Source: Acholeplasmataceae bacterium UBA5769 (GTDB taxonomy: Bacteria; Bacillota_I; Bacilli_A; Acholeplasmatales; Acholeplasmataceae). From it: a DNA stretch of 6,295 bases. The position numbers and the translations under genes were made by a program. The notes beneath the pieces were generated by a model, which saw only the letters and a program-made list of their open reading frames with translations, did not search any database and was not told the origin of the DNA. Positions 5,852 to 6,295 of the stretch are shown here, piece by piece (position 1 is the stretch's first letter; the number at the start of each line of letters is the position of its first letter). Location: contig DIER01000028.1 of the NCBI GenBank assembly GCA_002418725.1, positions 1 to 6,295 on the forward strand, in the 5' to 3' direction.

Positions 5852-5961
5852 GCCTGGCAACGACCTATTTTCGCTCCTTGGAACTATCGTCGGCGCTGAA
5901 GTGCTTAACTTCTGTGTTCGGGATGGGAACAGGTGTGTCCACTTCGCCATCGTCACCAGAC
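5852..5961 (-). rRNA. rrf: 5S ribosomal RNA
   Basis: The minus strand begins GTCTGGTGACGATGGCGAAG and ends TTGCCAGGC; the two ends pair to form helix I. The internal hallmark CCCATCCCGAACACAG, followed by AAGTTAAGC, is present. The length of about 110 nt fits the short 5S of Mollicutes. Exact ends are approximate to a few bases. Beyond helix I, flanking TGAG upstream and CTCA downstream can pair after a small internal loop, like the precursor helix trimmed in Bacilli by RNase M5. The gene lies about 35 bp after the 23S 3' end; that spacer (5962-5996) shows nothing else. Confidence 0.96.
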
Positions 5962-5996
5962 ATCTCTCAAAACTAGATAAATTATTCGTAAACTGC

Positions 5997-6295
5997 AAGG
6001 TTAAGTCCTCGACCTATTAGTAATGGTCAGCTTCACGCATCGCTGCGCTTCCACACCCATCCTATCAACCTCATCGTCTATAAGGGGTCTTACTAAATTG
6101 GGAGATCTCATCTCAAGGTGGGCTTCACGCTTAGATGCTTTCAGCGTTTATCCCTTCCATACATAGCTACCCAGCTGTGGCCCTGGCAGGCCAACTGGTG
6201 CACCAGTGGTATGTCCACCCCGGTCTTCTCATACTAGGGGCAGCTCCCTTCAAATCTCCAACGCCCACGACGGATAGAGACCGAACTGTCTCACG
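5997..6295 (-). rRNA. rrl: 23S ribosomal RNA, 3' end (about 300 nt, cut by window edge)
   Basis: The minus strand from 6295 reads CGTGAGACAGTTCGGTC, a universal segment just after the peptidyl-transferase region of domain V, and continues through all of domain VI. Landmarks are GTGGGCG, the sarcin-ricin loop at 6235-6222 (AGTATGAGAAGACC), CTGAAAGCATCTAAGC, GAGATGAG, and the end GGTCGAGGACTTAACCTT at about 5997. It corresponds roughly to E. coli positions from 2620 to the end. The sarcin-ricin loop carries two changes relative to the usual AGTACGAGAGGACC; they form a compensating pair. The gene is the upstream part of the 23S-5S-tRNA-Asn operon. Confidence 0.97.

Noticed and set aside
1..6295. 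CRISPR array, riboswitch or prophage genes
   Set aside because: No regularly spaced repeats, no recognisable aptamer core upstream of either transcription unit, and no phage-type genes were seen.

Overview
The window is an AT-rich bacterial chromosomal segment that most resembles a Mollicutes/Bacilli lineage using the standard genetic code, such as an Acholeplasma- or Izemoplasma-like organism. The evidence is the tRNA and 5S/23S rRNA sequence style, strong AGGAG-type ribosome binding sites, and small intergenic gaps. TGA is used as a stop (udk and mtnN both end in TGA) and every tryptophan is TGG, which argues against Mycoplasma/Spiroplasma with code 4. The species assignment is inference.

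Layout from left to right. Positions 1-71 hold the 5' end of a tRNA gene (probably tRNA-Glu, minus strand, cut by the window edge) with a consensus promoter. Positions 135-3565 hold a tightly packed minus-strand operon. In transcription order it encodes a small GNAT acetyltransferase, uridine kinase (udk), a compact MTA/SAH nucleosidase (mtnN), a DJ-1/PfpI-family protein and a 12-helix MATE exporter. The genes are separated by 15-16 bp or overlap by 4 bp (ATGA), implying co-transcription and translational coupling. The 217 bp between 3566 and 3782 is a divergent, very AT-rich control region with inverted and direct repeats. Positions 3783-5630 hold the only plus-strand gene, a P1B-4-type metal-exporting P-type ATPase with SPC and HEGST motifs and no N-terminal metal-binding domain. 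It ends in a strong intrinsic terminator.

From 5681 to the right edge lies the 3' end of an rRNA operon on the minus strand, in the order 23S (partial), 5S, tRNA-Asn(GTT), terminator. The ATPase and the rRNA operon are convergent, and two hairpin terminators lie back to back between them.

Functionally, the operon combines nucleotide salvage (udk), removal of S-adenosylmethionine by-products (mtnN), a possible protein/glyoxal protection enzyme (DJ-1 family), and drug or metabolite export (MATE). The ATPase adds metal efflux. These are mostly ordinary housekeeping and stress functions, and I see no mobile element, CRISPR array or clearly new multi-gene system. The points most worth a second look are a covariant change in the sarcin-ricin loop of the 23S rRNA, the shortened nucleosidase, the operator-like repeats before the ATPase, and an inverted repeat bracketing tRNA-Asn.
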